Of a DNA stretch of 64,000 nt, positions 22,608-32,453 are shown in pieces. The notes below the pieces were generated by a model that was given only the letters and a program-made list of their open reading frames with translations, was not told the origin of the DNA and did not search any database. The translations under genes were made by a program, and so were the position numbers. Source of the stretch: Curvularia sp. ZM96 (taxonomy: Eukaryota; Ascomycota; Dothideomycetes; Pleosporales; Pleosporaceae); contig JAJGBQ010000006.1 in the NCBI GenBank assembly GCA_022457065.1, positions 434,001 through 498,000 on the forward strand, in the 5' to 3' direction. Every line of letters starts with the position of its first letter. Within the stretch, counting starts at the first letter, position 1.

Positions 22608-22893
22608 GTAGCTTTGAGAACACGAAGCTGATTGGGTCGTTGAATGATAGTTTAGCATGTGCTCATCAATTCATAGCCTTTTTATAATTGCATGCTTCTC
22701 TTCACCATATTTGCCAGAGTTATGTAACGAGTTTAGCGAAATCTATTCTTTGCCCTTGTCCGATTGACCTAACGGCGCTCCGAATCGGACCGAGGTCCTT
22801 CCTAGTCTACTGCATGGCACCCCACATATGTAGTCGGACCATCCCCGAACTCAAAGCGTGCGCAATGCTCCAACCATCGGAAAGCAGTTCCCA
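22608..22893. promoter_or_regulatory. promoter of second Zn2Cys6 gene, dense TCCGA/TCGGA
   Basis: In 286 bp there are pentamers at 22759, 22779, 22785, 22834 and 22877, plus one overlapping the start codon region at 22897. The two at 22779-22789 form an interrupted palindrome, CCG-N3-CGG. A regulator controlling its own promoter would give this picture, but that is inference. Confidence 0.5.
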
Positions 22894-24762
22894 ATGTCCG
22901 AATTGATGTCGCAAGCATGTGAGCGATGCTGGCGCCGCAAGCAGAAGGTCTTTATAGCCATTTTTCTTTTGCTGCGCTTGAAACAAAACTTCTGACCTTT
23001 CCTCAGTGCTCGCGAGAAGTGCCGACATGCCATCAGTGTCGCGCTGCATCTGTCAGGTGTATTCAAAGAGGTTATGGTTCTGTGACCAGTCCTTCTGAAA
23101 TCGTAAATGATACCGGGATTGAGGCTCTACGAAGGAGGGTTCAGAGCATGCGATCACGGCTCCAGAACGGAGGTTCCGAGGATTCCCCAGCTATCGAAAC
23201 GACACCTCACAGTAGTGTAGCGTCGGCGAATCGCGTTGCGCAGAACGATATGGCATATTTATCATTATCTGCTATGGCGGAGCGTACTGATCGTCTGCCA
23301 TCTCCCATGGGAGGTCTTTCTTTTCTGACCTTTCTGTGTGCGGCGACCGGAGTCAGTGGCGCCAATCCAACGCTCCCTCTAGGTAAAAACATGGCAATAT
23401 CCGGTCCTCTCGCAGACTTTCATCAAAACCGTTCACTTAGTGTTGATATCGGCGGTGCTGATATGCGCGCTGCTTTCGAGCTTTATGTCAACATGCTGCA
23501 GACCATGTTGCCATTCATAACCAGAAAAGAGCTCCTCGAACAGTATGATACTGTAGTGCATGCCTCCGAGGCTTTTGACCATCCAGAAGAACATGCTTTA
23601 GTTTATCTCGGAACAGCAACAGGTATACTGCTGGGCGCGCACTACACTTATAAAGAAATGTATTCGACAGAACTTGCAGTCAACGCGATTGGCTTGATGC
23701 CTCAAGTCCTCGATCGTTCCCGGCCAATCCCAGTAGTCCATTGCCTAACAGCACTGACTATATATTCATTGTACACGTCCCTCGGAGGCTCGACATGGCA
23801 TTTGCTGGGATTGAGTCTGACACGGTGCATCTCAGCTGGTATGCACACATCGCGTCTCTCTGACCCTCACTCCGAGAGCGACGAACAGTGCCAGGGCAAC
23901 CGGACATTATGGACGCTTTATGTATTAGATACGTGTGTACTACAACGCTTGGGAGAGTGGCTACCACTAATTTTATGTAGGATCGTGAGTGCAACTCTGG
24001 ACAGGCCGTTCGGGTTAGACCGCAAAGACATTCTAGTTTCGGTACAAGGCACCTTCAATGTTCAAAACCGCTCTGCTAAGACTTTGACAGATACCATCCT
24101 CTCCATCATCGCGAGACGCTGTGCATGATAGCGAAGACATCACCCTGCGATATATGATACAATATGCACAAATGCTACGCTCAATTCGCAGCGATGAAGA
24201 TAGGGAAGCAGGCATTCTATGTCATTTCATCAACATTCGACACTGGAAAGAGAGTAGGCCCCGGAGCGACTCGCCAACGAACTCAAACCACATCGAGCTG
24301 AGTGCGCGCGCGTATATGGAATTGCTCAAACAACCTTCATGGCTTGGTGATCCGGATCGCACAAGCATAACGGAAGAGGCCTTCGAAGACTTTTCCAACT
24401 ATCTCAAAGCTGTAGAGGAGAAACTGGTCTCCAGCACAGGGGCAGTAGCCTCTATAGATGCGCTTCTTCTCTTCAGCATCGGTGTCGTTGTCGCTGGAAC
24501 TACGCAGGGATGTCCAGAAAACGTCCAAAAGCTTGCCAAGGTATCGAACGCGTTAACCTTGTTATCCCTACGCTATCCGTCCATGATCAGTCTCCGGGAT
24601 ATCATTTTGGAACTCCAACAATGTGCTCTCCCCGCCCATTCACGCGATCGACTACGGATGCTGGTAGCAAAATCGGAAATTGTAATTTCCGAACAGCTGC
24701 AACTCCTGCTTTTTGATCAGAGTTCAAACTACGGTCCATTGGATCAACAAGTATGGCGATGA
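22894..24762 (+). CDS. Zn2Cys6 fungal transcription factor
   Basis: Proposed exons 22894-22947, 23007-23932, 23981-24041 and 24091-24762 give 570 residues. The first intron splits the zinc cluster. After splicing, the cysteines fall at 9, 12, 19, 26, 29 and 36, the same positions as in the factor at 17355. The third intron (49 nt) is required because the frame otherwise stops at 24126. The second, 48 nt with no stop, is inferred from the clean join at LDT-IVSATLDRPFGLDRKD. The middle-homology region is clear ('GNRTLWTLYVLDT' through 'LDRPFGLDRKDI'). It probably regulates adjacent transport and aldolase genes. Confidence 0.88.
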
Positions 24763-24809
24763 GGATCAATTTCAACAAAAAAAAATGCTTCAATGATTAC
24801 AAAAATACT

Positions 24810-25795
24810 CTATGTAGATATTCCGTTCCCTGATGCGGGAATTTCCTGCACTGTGGCAGTGGGTGCCTCTTTCGATCCATTAGTGACAGCTCCGTTGTGT
24901 CCATTCACTCCATTTGTTGGCTTCGATGTAGCCGAGCTTGCTACTCTCTGGGAAAGGGCTTGCATTTCCGACGCCCTCTTGGTCGCTCCAGCCAACAGCA
25001 GTGGCCCATCTGTGGCGGCCATGACCCACCTTGCACCCATCGCGCAGAATTTCTCGACCAAGTCCATCCGCGAATGCAAACCACCGACACCAACCCACTT
25101 GCCATGCTTATTGCAAGCATCAATCGTCTTTTGATACACCTCTGTCAACCGGGGATTTTCATAATCGCCAGGAATACCCATCTCGGCAGTCATATCGTTG
25201 GTACCAATCAGTAATGAATCAACGCCATCAACTGCAGCCAACTCCTCAACACATTCTACTGCCTCCAGGGTCTCCACCATGGGAATCACGAGTGTGTTCG
25301 CATTGACAACTGGGTTCGCCTTTTTCGCAGGGAATGAACGGAACTGGAAATGAGGAAGTCCATTTGTGGATGACCGGTGACCTTGCGGTTGGAACTTCGC
25401 CGCAGCAACAACGTCTTTGGCATCTTGTACAGATCGAATATGAGGGACAATGACACCTAGAGCGCCGCCGTCTAGCACCCGGGAGATGAAGAATTGGTCC
25501 TTGGAGGGTACTCGCACAATGGGTGCGATGCCAGCGTACAACGCTGCCATGCAAAGTTGGCCTATGGAGATTGATTAGCAAAGGTGACATTTCTTGTCTT
25601 ATCACGCAGATCCGTACCTGTTGTATCTAAGTCGAAAGATGAATGTTCCATGTCGATAAGGATGCCGTCAAAGCCGGCAGTCTTGGCCATCATAGGAAGC
25701 TCAACGCTTCGAACGAGCTTAACGGAGAGTGTGTAAGCCACCTCATCCTTGAGCATCTTCTCCCGAATAGAGTTGCGTAATGTGAGCTCCGCCAT
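24810..25795 (-). CDS. HpcH/HpaI-type aldolase (2-keto-3-deoxy acid aldolase family)
   Basis: Exons 25618-25795 and 24810-25561 (56-nt intron) give 309 residues. Start at 25795 (MAELTLRNSI). The class II, metal-dependent aldolase fold is shown by 'GFDGILIDMEH' (metal/base region, Glu50-His51), 'PIVRVPSKDQFFISRVLDGG' with the following 'GVIVPHI', 'IPMVETLEAVECVEEL' (metal-binding Glu) and 'GVDSLLIGTNDMTAEMG'. The family splits 2-keto-3-deoxy acids into pyruvate and an aldehyde, in sugar-acid or aromatic degradation. The last ~45 residues (Asn/Gly/Thr-rich) are an unusual extra tail. It is divergent from the ACS-family transporter. The exact substrate is unknown. Confidence 0.92.
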
Positions 25796-26310
25796 CTTGA
25801 GATAATCGAGTAGTAAATATGATTTCGATAATAGAAAACAACGAGAGTACGATACTGATACCAAGACAAACCAAGGTTGAAGTACGCAACTTTATACGGT
25901 CTAACACGGATGGTTCATCGGGCAATTGTGCCCCACGTCCCCGTTCCGAGGGTTGTGCAAGGCGTGCCGGTGGTTCGGACAGCCGCCGAGGAACAAGCCC
26001 TTGCACCGAAAGCCCCGAGCCTAGTTCGCCACTACACCACCGATGACCCCGACGGTTCACTTACCCCAGAAGCATGCTGGCACTGGACACACCGGTAATG
26101 TAATTCCCCATCCGTGCGGGCTGAGAATACCAAGGAAAATACCAAGATAATCTCCCCCGCAAAGTATGCCACGATTCATTGCGGGGAAGCGATGTTTGGA
26201 TTCCCGCTGCTTGGCAAGCAATGTATATAACTTGAGGCCTCTAGAGATAGGAAAAGGCATTCCATCTCCAAGTCCAGCGGTCTGTGCACACAACGATCTT
26301 CAATAATTCG
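25796..26310. promoter_or_regulatory. bidirectional promoter of aldolase and anion transporter
   Basis: This 515-bp region separates two divergent genes. It contains TCCGA at 25945 and TCGGA at 25975. Sharing a promoter suggests co-induction of uptake and cleavage. Confidence 0.45.
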
Positions 26311-27934
26311 ATGGCCAATACCAGAGAAGCAGGAGAGACAATCTCCGTCCGTTCCAGCACCGACAAGAAGGGAGACACGACCCACATCGACAATGTGGAG
26401 GACATAACGAATCGGGAATACCTTTCCAAATACCCCTTGCTAGCGGACAAAACCGATGAGGAGCTTGAACTGCTCAACAAGTCCGTACTAAGGAAACTGG
26501 ATTGGAAATTTCTCCCCTGCATCACGTTTATGCTCTTGATGAAGTAGGGCCACCCGATAACGGCGAAACAAATATCCAATGGGCTAACGCTGGGGAAACT
26601 AGCTACCTCGACCGAATCAATGTCTCGAATGCGCGACTCGCAGGAATGCAAGAAGATTTACATATGACTGATGTCGAATGGTCGGCTGGTATATCCCTCT
26701 TCTATGTCGGATATATCATCAGTCAAGTCCCGGGCAATGTATGGGTGGCTAAATCATCTCCTCGCATTATCCTCCCTTGCATAATGCTTGCCTGGTCGGC
26801 TGTAACCATCGCTATGCCTGCTGTCACTGCGCCGTGGGGTTTTATGCTGTGCCGGTTCCTCGTTGGTGTAACCGAAGGCCCCTGTAAGTCATCCAAGTGT
26901 TCGGAGTACATGTGGACGCAGATCTGACTTTAATCCTAGTCCTACCCGTTGTTACCCTAATGACAAGTTCATGGTACACCAAGGAAGAATCCCCACTCCG
27001 CATGGGTATCTGGCACGCTGGCAACATCATCTCCAATGTATTTTCTGGACTCTTGGCTGCCGGTATTCTCACAAACATGGACGACGTTGCTAATCTACAC
27101 GCCTGGCAATGGTTCCTGTTGCTCGAAGGCATCGTCAGTATCTTAGTAGCTATCCTCGGATTCTGGTTCCTCCCCAACTGGCCAAATAATACGGGAACAT
27201 ACTTTATGTCTGAAGCCGAGCGCCAAATGAGCGAGTACCGTGCCATGAAATCTGCAGGTGGCAGGTCCGAAGACGACGAAGGCGGAATGTGGACTGGCGT
27301 GGTGCTTGCGTTGAAAGACCCCTTCACCTGGTTCTTCGCCGGCATGCACTTTGCCATCATTGTTGCTCAGTCATTCAAGGACTTCTTCCCTTCTATCGTT
27401 AATACCCTCGGCTTCGGAAAAATCACAACATATCTTATTCAAGCACCGCCTTACATCTTCGCGTACATTTTCACACTTCTGGTCTCCTGGTCGTCTGGTC
27501 GAAGGATGGAACACTGCTACCACATTATTTTTAGCATTCTCCTCACACTGATCGGAGCCGTCATCATGATATCGACGCTCAACGTCGGTGTGCGATATTT
27601 CTCACTGTTTCTTCTGGTATCGGGCCCTTTCCTCGGCCTCAACTTGCAGCTTTCATGGGAAACCACAGTCGTACCTCGGCCAAGAACGAAGAGGGCGGCT
27701 TTGATTGCTATTGCCAATTGCGTGAGTAGTGTGAGCCATTGGTTTACGCCGTACTTTTTCCTGCAGAATCAGGCGCCGAGGTACCAGGTTGGTGGGGGTT
27801 GCATTATCGTAGGAGCAGGGCTGACGGTTGTGTTTTGTTTGGCGGCGAAATGGTGGGCTGCTAGGAAGAACAAGGCGATTGAGAAGGAGGAGGAGAGAAC
27901 GGGTATCGTGAACACCTGGCGCTACGTCAGCTAA
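26311..27934 (+). CDS. MFS transporter, anion:cation symporter (allantoate permease-like) family
   Basis: Exons 26311-26543, 26603-26883 and 26940-27934 give 502 residues with about twelve membrane segments. 'LDWKFLPCITFMLLMNYLDR' followed by 'INVSNARLAGMQEDL' is the hallmark first segment of the Dal5/allantoate-permease branch. 'FYVGYIISQVPGN' and 'GVTEGPFLPVVTLMTSSWY' are further family blocks. This branch carries organic anions such as allantoate, tartrate, nicotinate and sugar acids. The long hydrophilic N terminus is cytosolic. Its neighbour, the aldolase, acts on keto acids in known members, so import of an acidic carbon source is a natural reading. Confidence 0.92.
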
Positions 27935-28675
27935 GGAGGTTAGTGATGTTAGCTCCTTACGCTGCTAATCGAGTATGCTTTCAAGAACAAGTCTTTACGA
28001 ATACAGCCTTGTTGTCTGCATTACGATAGTGTGTAATCCAATCATGTAGCGAGCTATTCCGGCTCTGGCTTATAAGCAATTTACGATTATCCAAAAGATA
28101 TTTATCCCTTTAGTAAAATGCAGCGTTGATTATCCAGAACATACCCTCACTAGCTCAAACCCCCAAAGTCCTTGTTCTGCGGGAGATCTTCGAAAATTCT
28201 TCGATCAATGCTTCTATCTTGTCCAACCTTTAGCAGTAGGTCCAAAGTCGAGTCAACGACTCCGAAGTTACAAAAAGCTTTTCGAAAGCCTCACTGCTCA
28301 CCGAGGATGTAAGTACTAACTTTGGCGCATCTTTGCACTGTCGTATAAGGCATTTGATATGTTGACTTGAGTAATCAAACGTTGGAAGGGATGCATAACT
28401 CTCATGGTCCATCTTGATAGTTTTCTGGTTGTTAGAATGGACATATAGCAAAAGAACCAATCGGGGGCCTTTCGATACAAGTATAAGTATTTGGTAGGAG
28501 GTGCGCTTATAGCTACAGGCAATATACACCAAAGTATGGTTATGAAGAAGGAGCCGAATACACGACTGGCTATGTTACAACTAAAAGAAAGACCGTGGGT
28601 ATCATGAAGTAAGCGAACGTTCTTTCCACCTGATCTTCAAACGATCTGCAATCTATGTTTTGGAACAAAGGAAAC
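27935..28675. other. intergenic stretch with a possible small minus-strand gene
   Basis: On the minus strand between about 28.40 and 28.15 kb there is protein-like sequence in two frames: a segment starting MDHESYASLPTFDY, and one ending DLPQNKDFGGLS. I could not connect them with a convincing intron, so I do not call a gene. The rest shows nothing. Confidence 0.3.
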
Positions 28676-30112
28676 TCATTGCTGTGGTTTGTACACCATG
28701 CCACTACTCCTTGTATAAACATCCGTGCTTGCAGGCCCCGCCCATCGCCTGCTGGCTTCTTCCCTTCCTTTTACTTCCCTCTCGTTTTGTACAGCAACAC
28801 AGCAACAGCAGCAACATCCCCTGAGAAGGTCGCTACCAAAGCTACCTTTGATCTTGTATGCTCGTCGGATACGAGTTCGTTGCAGCATGGGAAAAAGCCA
28901 CCATAATCCGCATGATAAACCCATGACCATGCAGTGTCCATTGGTAGAGCTGTGTCCCAGCATGTCTGTTGGATCGTTCTTTGCTGATTTCTGAGAGAGG
29001 CGGTATGAAGTGCGACCATATAGGATACAAGGGCAAAAAAGCCCTGTGAAGCATGTCGAAGGCTCGGGACTACATGCGCAAAGGCTGTTTTCCCATTTGT
29101 GGGAGCTCTCGGACTCCATGTTTGGATGCGCAATCTGCCCTGGTTGATGCGCAGCAAAATCTAGACCGTTGGGACCATGGGCAGCGTCTGGAGAGAAGAC
29201 TGCGTGGAGATTGTTGGTTTGGCTTGTGAAGCCATGAGGTGAATATGGTTCATGCGCGAACGATGTTTGATTGGTGGGAGAAGTAGAAATGTTTCGCGGC
29301 TGCTCTTTGTGCATAGAGTTGGCTGAAATGGGTGTTATGGGTGCTTTTTGCGGTAGCGGTGACGTTTGATGAGTCCCTGATGGTGGGGTAGGAGGAATCG
29401 TTGGCATTGTGTGTATCCGTACGTTGGTGTTGATGGGCGATAGGTTGCTCATTTGTCGCGCATGCCTGCTTTGTTGTGTATTTCCCTGTGGCCCATGCTG
29501 GACAGGCTGTGGATATGGTATTGGCGATACAGGAGAGTGCGGTTGAGTCTGTGTATATGAAGAATGATGAGGAGAGACTGGTGACACGGGCGATTGGACT
29601 TCCTGCGGGTAAGACGGCGTTACGTCACCTGCATGTGATTGGGATGGAATAACCGGAAGTTGGGAATCGAGCATGGACTGGGGGCGGGGATCGATTGGTG
29701 TGTATCCCACTGGTGAGGTCGGAAGGGATATCGGCATAGAGTGCGGCATTGGAGGATCGTCCGAAGATGATGTGTATACGAATGCACGCATCTCTGCCGG
29801 TGTCTGTGCATAGGAGAAATGTCGGGACGCATCCGTGTCGACATGTGGCTGAGGCTGCTGTGCTCGATTGGGAGGTTGCTGATGCTGATACGGGTATTGC
29901 TGTTGTTGGTAATGGTAATCTTGCTGATGTTGCGGCTGAGAAGGGTACTGCTGTGTCACATTCGGCTGGGGCTGATGTTGTGGCGCCTGCTGTGTTGCTT
30001 GATAGGGTGGAGCCTCGTCTTCCAAAGGCTGTTGCCATGAGAAGCGGTTGTGCTGTCGTGGGGTCATCTGTGGCTGAGCCTGCTGGCTCTGTCCATACTG
30101 CTTGTATTCCAT
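28676..30112 (-). CDS. PLAC8-domain protein with Gln/Pro-rich N terminus
   Basis: A 478-residue protein starting at 30112 (MEYKQYGQSQQ); upstream in-frame sequence has a different composition. The first ~330 residues are Gln/Pro/Ser-rich with His-Gln and Tyr-Gln runs, likely disordered. The C-terminal ~130 residues are a PLAC8 (DUF614) domain, with 'LFCPCILYGRTSYR' as the CPC-containing core, then a hydrophobic segment and a run of six cysteines. PLAC8 proteins in plants (FWL/PCR) and fungi sit at membranes and are linked to cell size and metal or calcium transport; the role here is unknown. The long Q-rich N terminus is typical of filamentous fungal members. Confidence 0.85.
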   Translation of the reverse strand: MEYKQYGQSQQAQPQMTPRQHNRFSWQQPLEDEAPPYQATQQAPQHQPQPNVTQQYPSQPQHQQDYHYQQQQYPYQHQQPPNRAQQPQPHVDTDASRHFSYAQTPAEMRAFVYTSSSDDPPMPHSMPISLPTSPVGYTPIDPRPQSMLDSQLPVIPSQSHAGDVTPSYPQEVQSPVSPVSPHHSSYTQTQPHSPVSPIPYPQPVQHGPQGNTQQSRHARQMSNLSPINTNVRIHTMPTIPPTPPSGTHQTSPLPQKAPITPISANSMHKEQPRNISTSPTNQTSFAHEPYSPHGFTSQTNNLHAVFSPDAAHGPNGLDFAAHQPGQIAHPNMESESSHKWENSLCACSPEPSTCFTGLFCPCILYGRTSYRLSQKSAKNDPTDMLGHSSTNGHCMVMGLSCGLWWLFPMLQRTRIRRAYKIKGSFGSDLLRGCCCCCCVAVQNEREVKGREEASRRWAGPASTDVYTRSSGMVYKPQQ

Positions 30113-31060
30113 GATGTGGAGACTGGTTTGAATGGGCCTGTCTAAATCTGGTATTGTTGGCGTACGAGTCGCGAAGTATAGCTTGTCGTATCTCAAAGTG
30201 CCATTGATTTCGAGCAGTGTCAGCGGGAGGTTTTCGAGGCACAACCGGCTATGAACTTTTGAAAGGTGGACTGAGATATGGAAGACGATCAAGCCCGGGG
30301 GCCAGGAGGCCTCATATTGGGGCCAGAGATCGGAATAGCGAGTCTATACCTGCACAAGTACAAGTCCGAGAGAAAGTCGGCCCTGCATTGGAGCCGCTTC
30401 GCGCTCTGGTTGGCTCTTGGCTTTGCCTCATGTCGTAGGCGAGCGACATTGTGCAAGCAGATTCGCAGAGCTCCCGCCGTAAGTCGGTCCTCTTTTTAGA
30501 CGTGCAGTTGGGGCGCAGGCGTGGCCAATTGTCGATGGAGTTGGGGTGTGACAGGGACGCGGAGCGAGATGGCCGGCGCTTGCGGGTGTCTCGGCTCCAG
30601 TAGCTTCAGCCAATCAGCGACCCGCCTCGTCCACCTCGCGCCTTTGCGGACCGCTGTGGGGTCGCATGGCTGAGGGCGCTTTCATACAGCTGGCGAGCGT
30701 TGCTGGCATCATCCTGGACAAATCACAGATACGCTCAGCCTCCGTGGCGGCGACAATTTGGGTCGAGTCAATACTGTACGTTTCAAGATGGTGACCTGAG
30801 GCTTTGGATTCTAGCCCATGATGACTCGCAACACATACATAATCACGGCATAGCGGGGTCGACACGAGTCATGCCCCAGAAAGATATTGAGAATGCGCGC
30901 TCCACATGGTTATCAGATGGGTCCAAGGATTGAACATATAATAGTAGGTAGTGATGTCATTAGCTGTTTTAATATCACACATTGTACAAGGCAGGCGACT
31001 GGCATGGTCGCCGCGAGCTTTTGGTAGTCCAGGCGGGAGAAGTTTGAAGCCACTTCAGCT
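30113..31060. other. intergenic stretch upstream of PLAC8 gene
   Basis: About 950 bp holding the PLAC8 gene promoter and the 3' flank of the mitochondrial-protein gene. No supported gene. Confidence 0.5.
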
Positions 31061-32020
31061 TCACTCGTCCTTGTCCATTTTAGCGTTGCCGCGTTGCTCC
31101 TTGTTCTCTGCGCCTGGACGATCAGTTGAGACGGTTCCTTGCAGCTTAGCAGTTTCGGCAACGCCTTCACCCTTCTTGCTCTTTTCGGGTTGTTTGGAGA
31201 TTTGAGAAGTGTGCTCTGTGTTATCGTTGGACAGGCCTCTCTGCTTGCCAGATGTCTCGTTGGTGCTCTTGGTCTCTTCTTTGCGGGGGTCAGGCTGCAC
31301 AAGTCAGTATAGATGCTCTTTCTTTTTGCCCACAGTCCACCGACCTTATCAGACTCATCTGGAGACTGCTTGTCCTTTTCTTCGCTGTTCTCCTTGGTAG
31401 CCTTGGAAGGATCTTGGTGATCACTCTTTGGCGCCTCCTTAGATTCCTCCTTGGATTCTTCCTTGGACTCCTCCTTGGGCTCTTCCTTGGGCTCTTCCTG
31501 CTTGTGCACGGTTGCATCGGTACCAGTCTTCTTGGCGCCTCCTTCACCGTGAGGGTCACCGAGAGGGTGGTGTTCATCGCCGTGATTTGTGTCTTGGTTC
31601 AGGACAACGTAAAGACCGACAACGGTTCCAGTTACAGCGGCGGCCATCCTAAGGGGTTCGTGTTAGCATATAGGCGAGGGGAAGAAGATTCAGAAAGCCA
31701 ATTGAACGTCCTTGTCCTACAGGACATACTAGTCGATGGTTTACGACACCAGAAGAACCTTGGAGACAAGCCAACTCCTCATGCTTCCAAGGTGTTTCCT
31801 ACTAATAGACATCCATCGAGGCTTGAAAATATGAAATCTCGACATACCATGGGACATCGCTGCTCTTAGTCTCACCGTGGGCGCCGTGGGCGCTGGCGTA
31901 GGTTCTGCGCTGAACAGCTCGTTGCCATGGCTGGAGCTCGGCAGCGCGGATACACCTGGTCGGGCGTGCAACTCGTGCGAATGAGGAAGCGCGCAGGGCG
32001 GAAGATCGTATGAAAGACAT
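31061..32020 (-). CDS. putative mitochondrial membrane protein with KEES repeats
   Basis: Exons 31848-32020, 31345-31648 and 31061-31294 give 236 residues. The N terminus (MSFIRSSALRASSFARVARP) is Arg/Ser-rich without acidic residues, a good mitochondrial presequence, probably cut before YASAHGAHG. A single membrane segment follows at about 60-74 (AAVTGTVVGLYVVL). The rest is hydrophilic. It contains tandem 4-residue KEEP/KEES units encoded by a 12-bp repeat, then Lys/Glu/Asp-rich sequence. I do not recognise a named family. The topology suggests an inner-membrane anchor with a charged domain. The third-exon join uses a GTCGGT donor and is less certain than the first. It is divergent from CAND1. 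Confidence 0.75.
31420..31500. repeat. 12-bp tandem repeat coding for KEEP/KEES
   Basis: A CT-rich strand shows repeated units near TCCTTGGACTCC, reading as KEEP and KEES on the minus strand. About six imperfect copies lie inside the mitochondrial-protein gene. Copy number may vary between strains. Confidence 0.6.
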
Positions 32021-32453
32021 GATGAAGCTATGGGTGGGCTAATTGAAGCTCGCGACGGGCAATTGATGGGAGGATCAATGTTATGATGCGCGTGAGGTAG
32101 AGATCAGGTCATGGACTGCGAGAATAATCGGTACGTCACTGGGGCGCACCTAACCCTACCGGCTCTAGTTGGTCACGTGCAGGCATAGCAACACGGCCGA
32201 GCGTACCAGGCCTTCTGCGGGCAACGACAATCCATTTCCTTCGATAGAAGCTTCCCTTGCTCCAAAAAGGCCAGTGGTGCCTTCGCAACCTAACCGCCTC
32301 ACGGCTCGATCTCTAGCTTTGCATCCCTCTTTTTTCCTTCTTTCCTCCTCTCTTTTTGTGTACCCGCAACAGCTCCAGTGCACTACAACTCCAACCCCAC
32401 TATAGGTGCCCCGCCTGTCCGTGAGAGCTGTATACTTCCAAACACCACCAAAC
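32021..32453. promoter_or_regulatory. divergent promoter of mitochondrial protein and CAND1 genes
   Basis: This 433-bp region separates two divergent starts (32020 minus, 32454 plus). A pyrimidine-rich tract at 32325-32365 lies before the CAND1 start, as is common in fungal promoters. Confidence 0.5.

Noticed and set aside
29625..30242. 205-codon minus-strand frame in another phase
   Set aside because: Alternate-frame reading of the Gln/Pro-rich PLAC8 gene; repeats keep several frames open.
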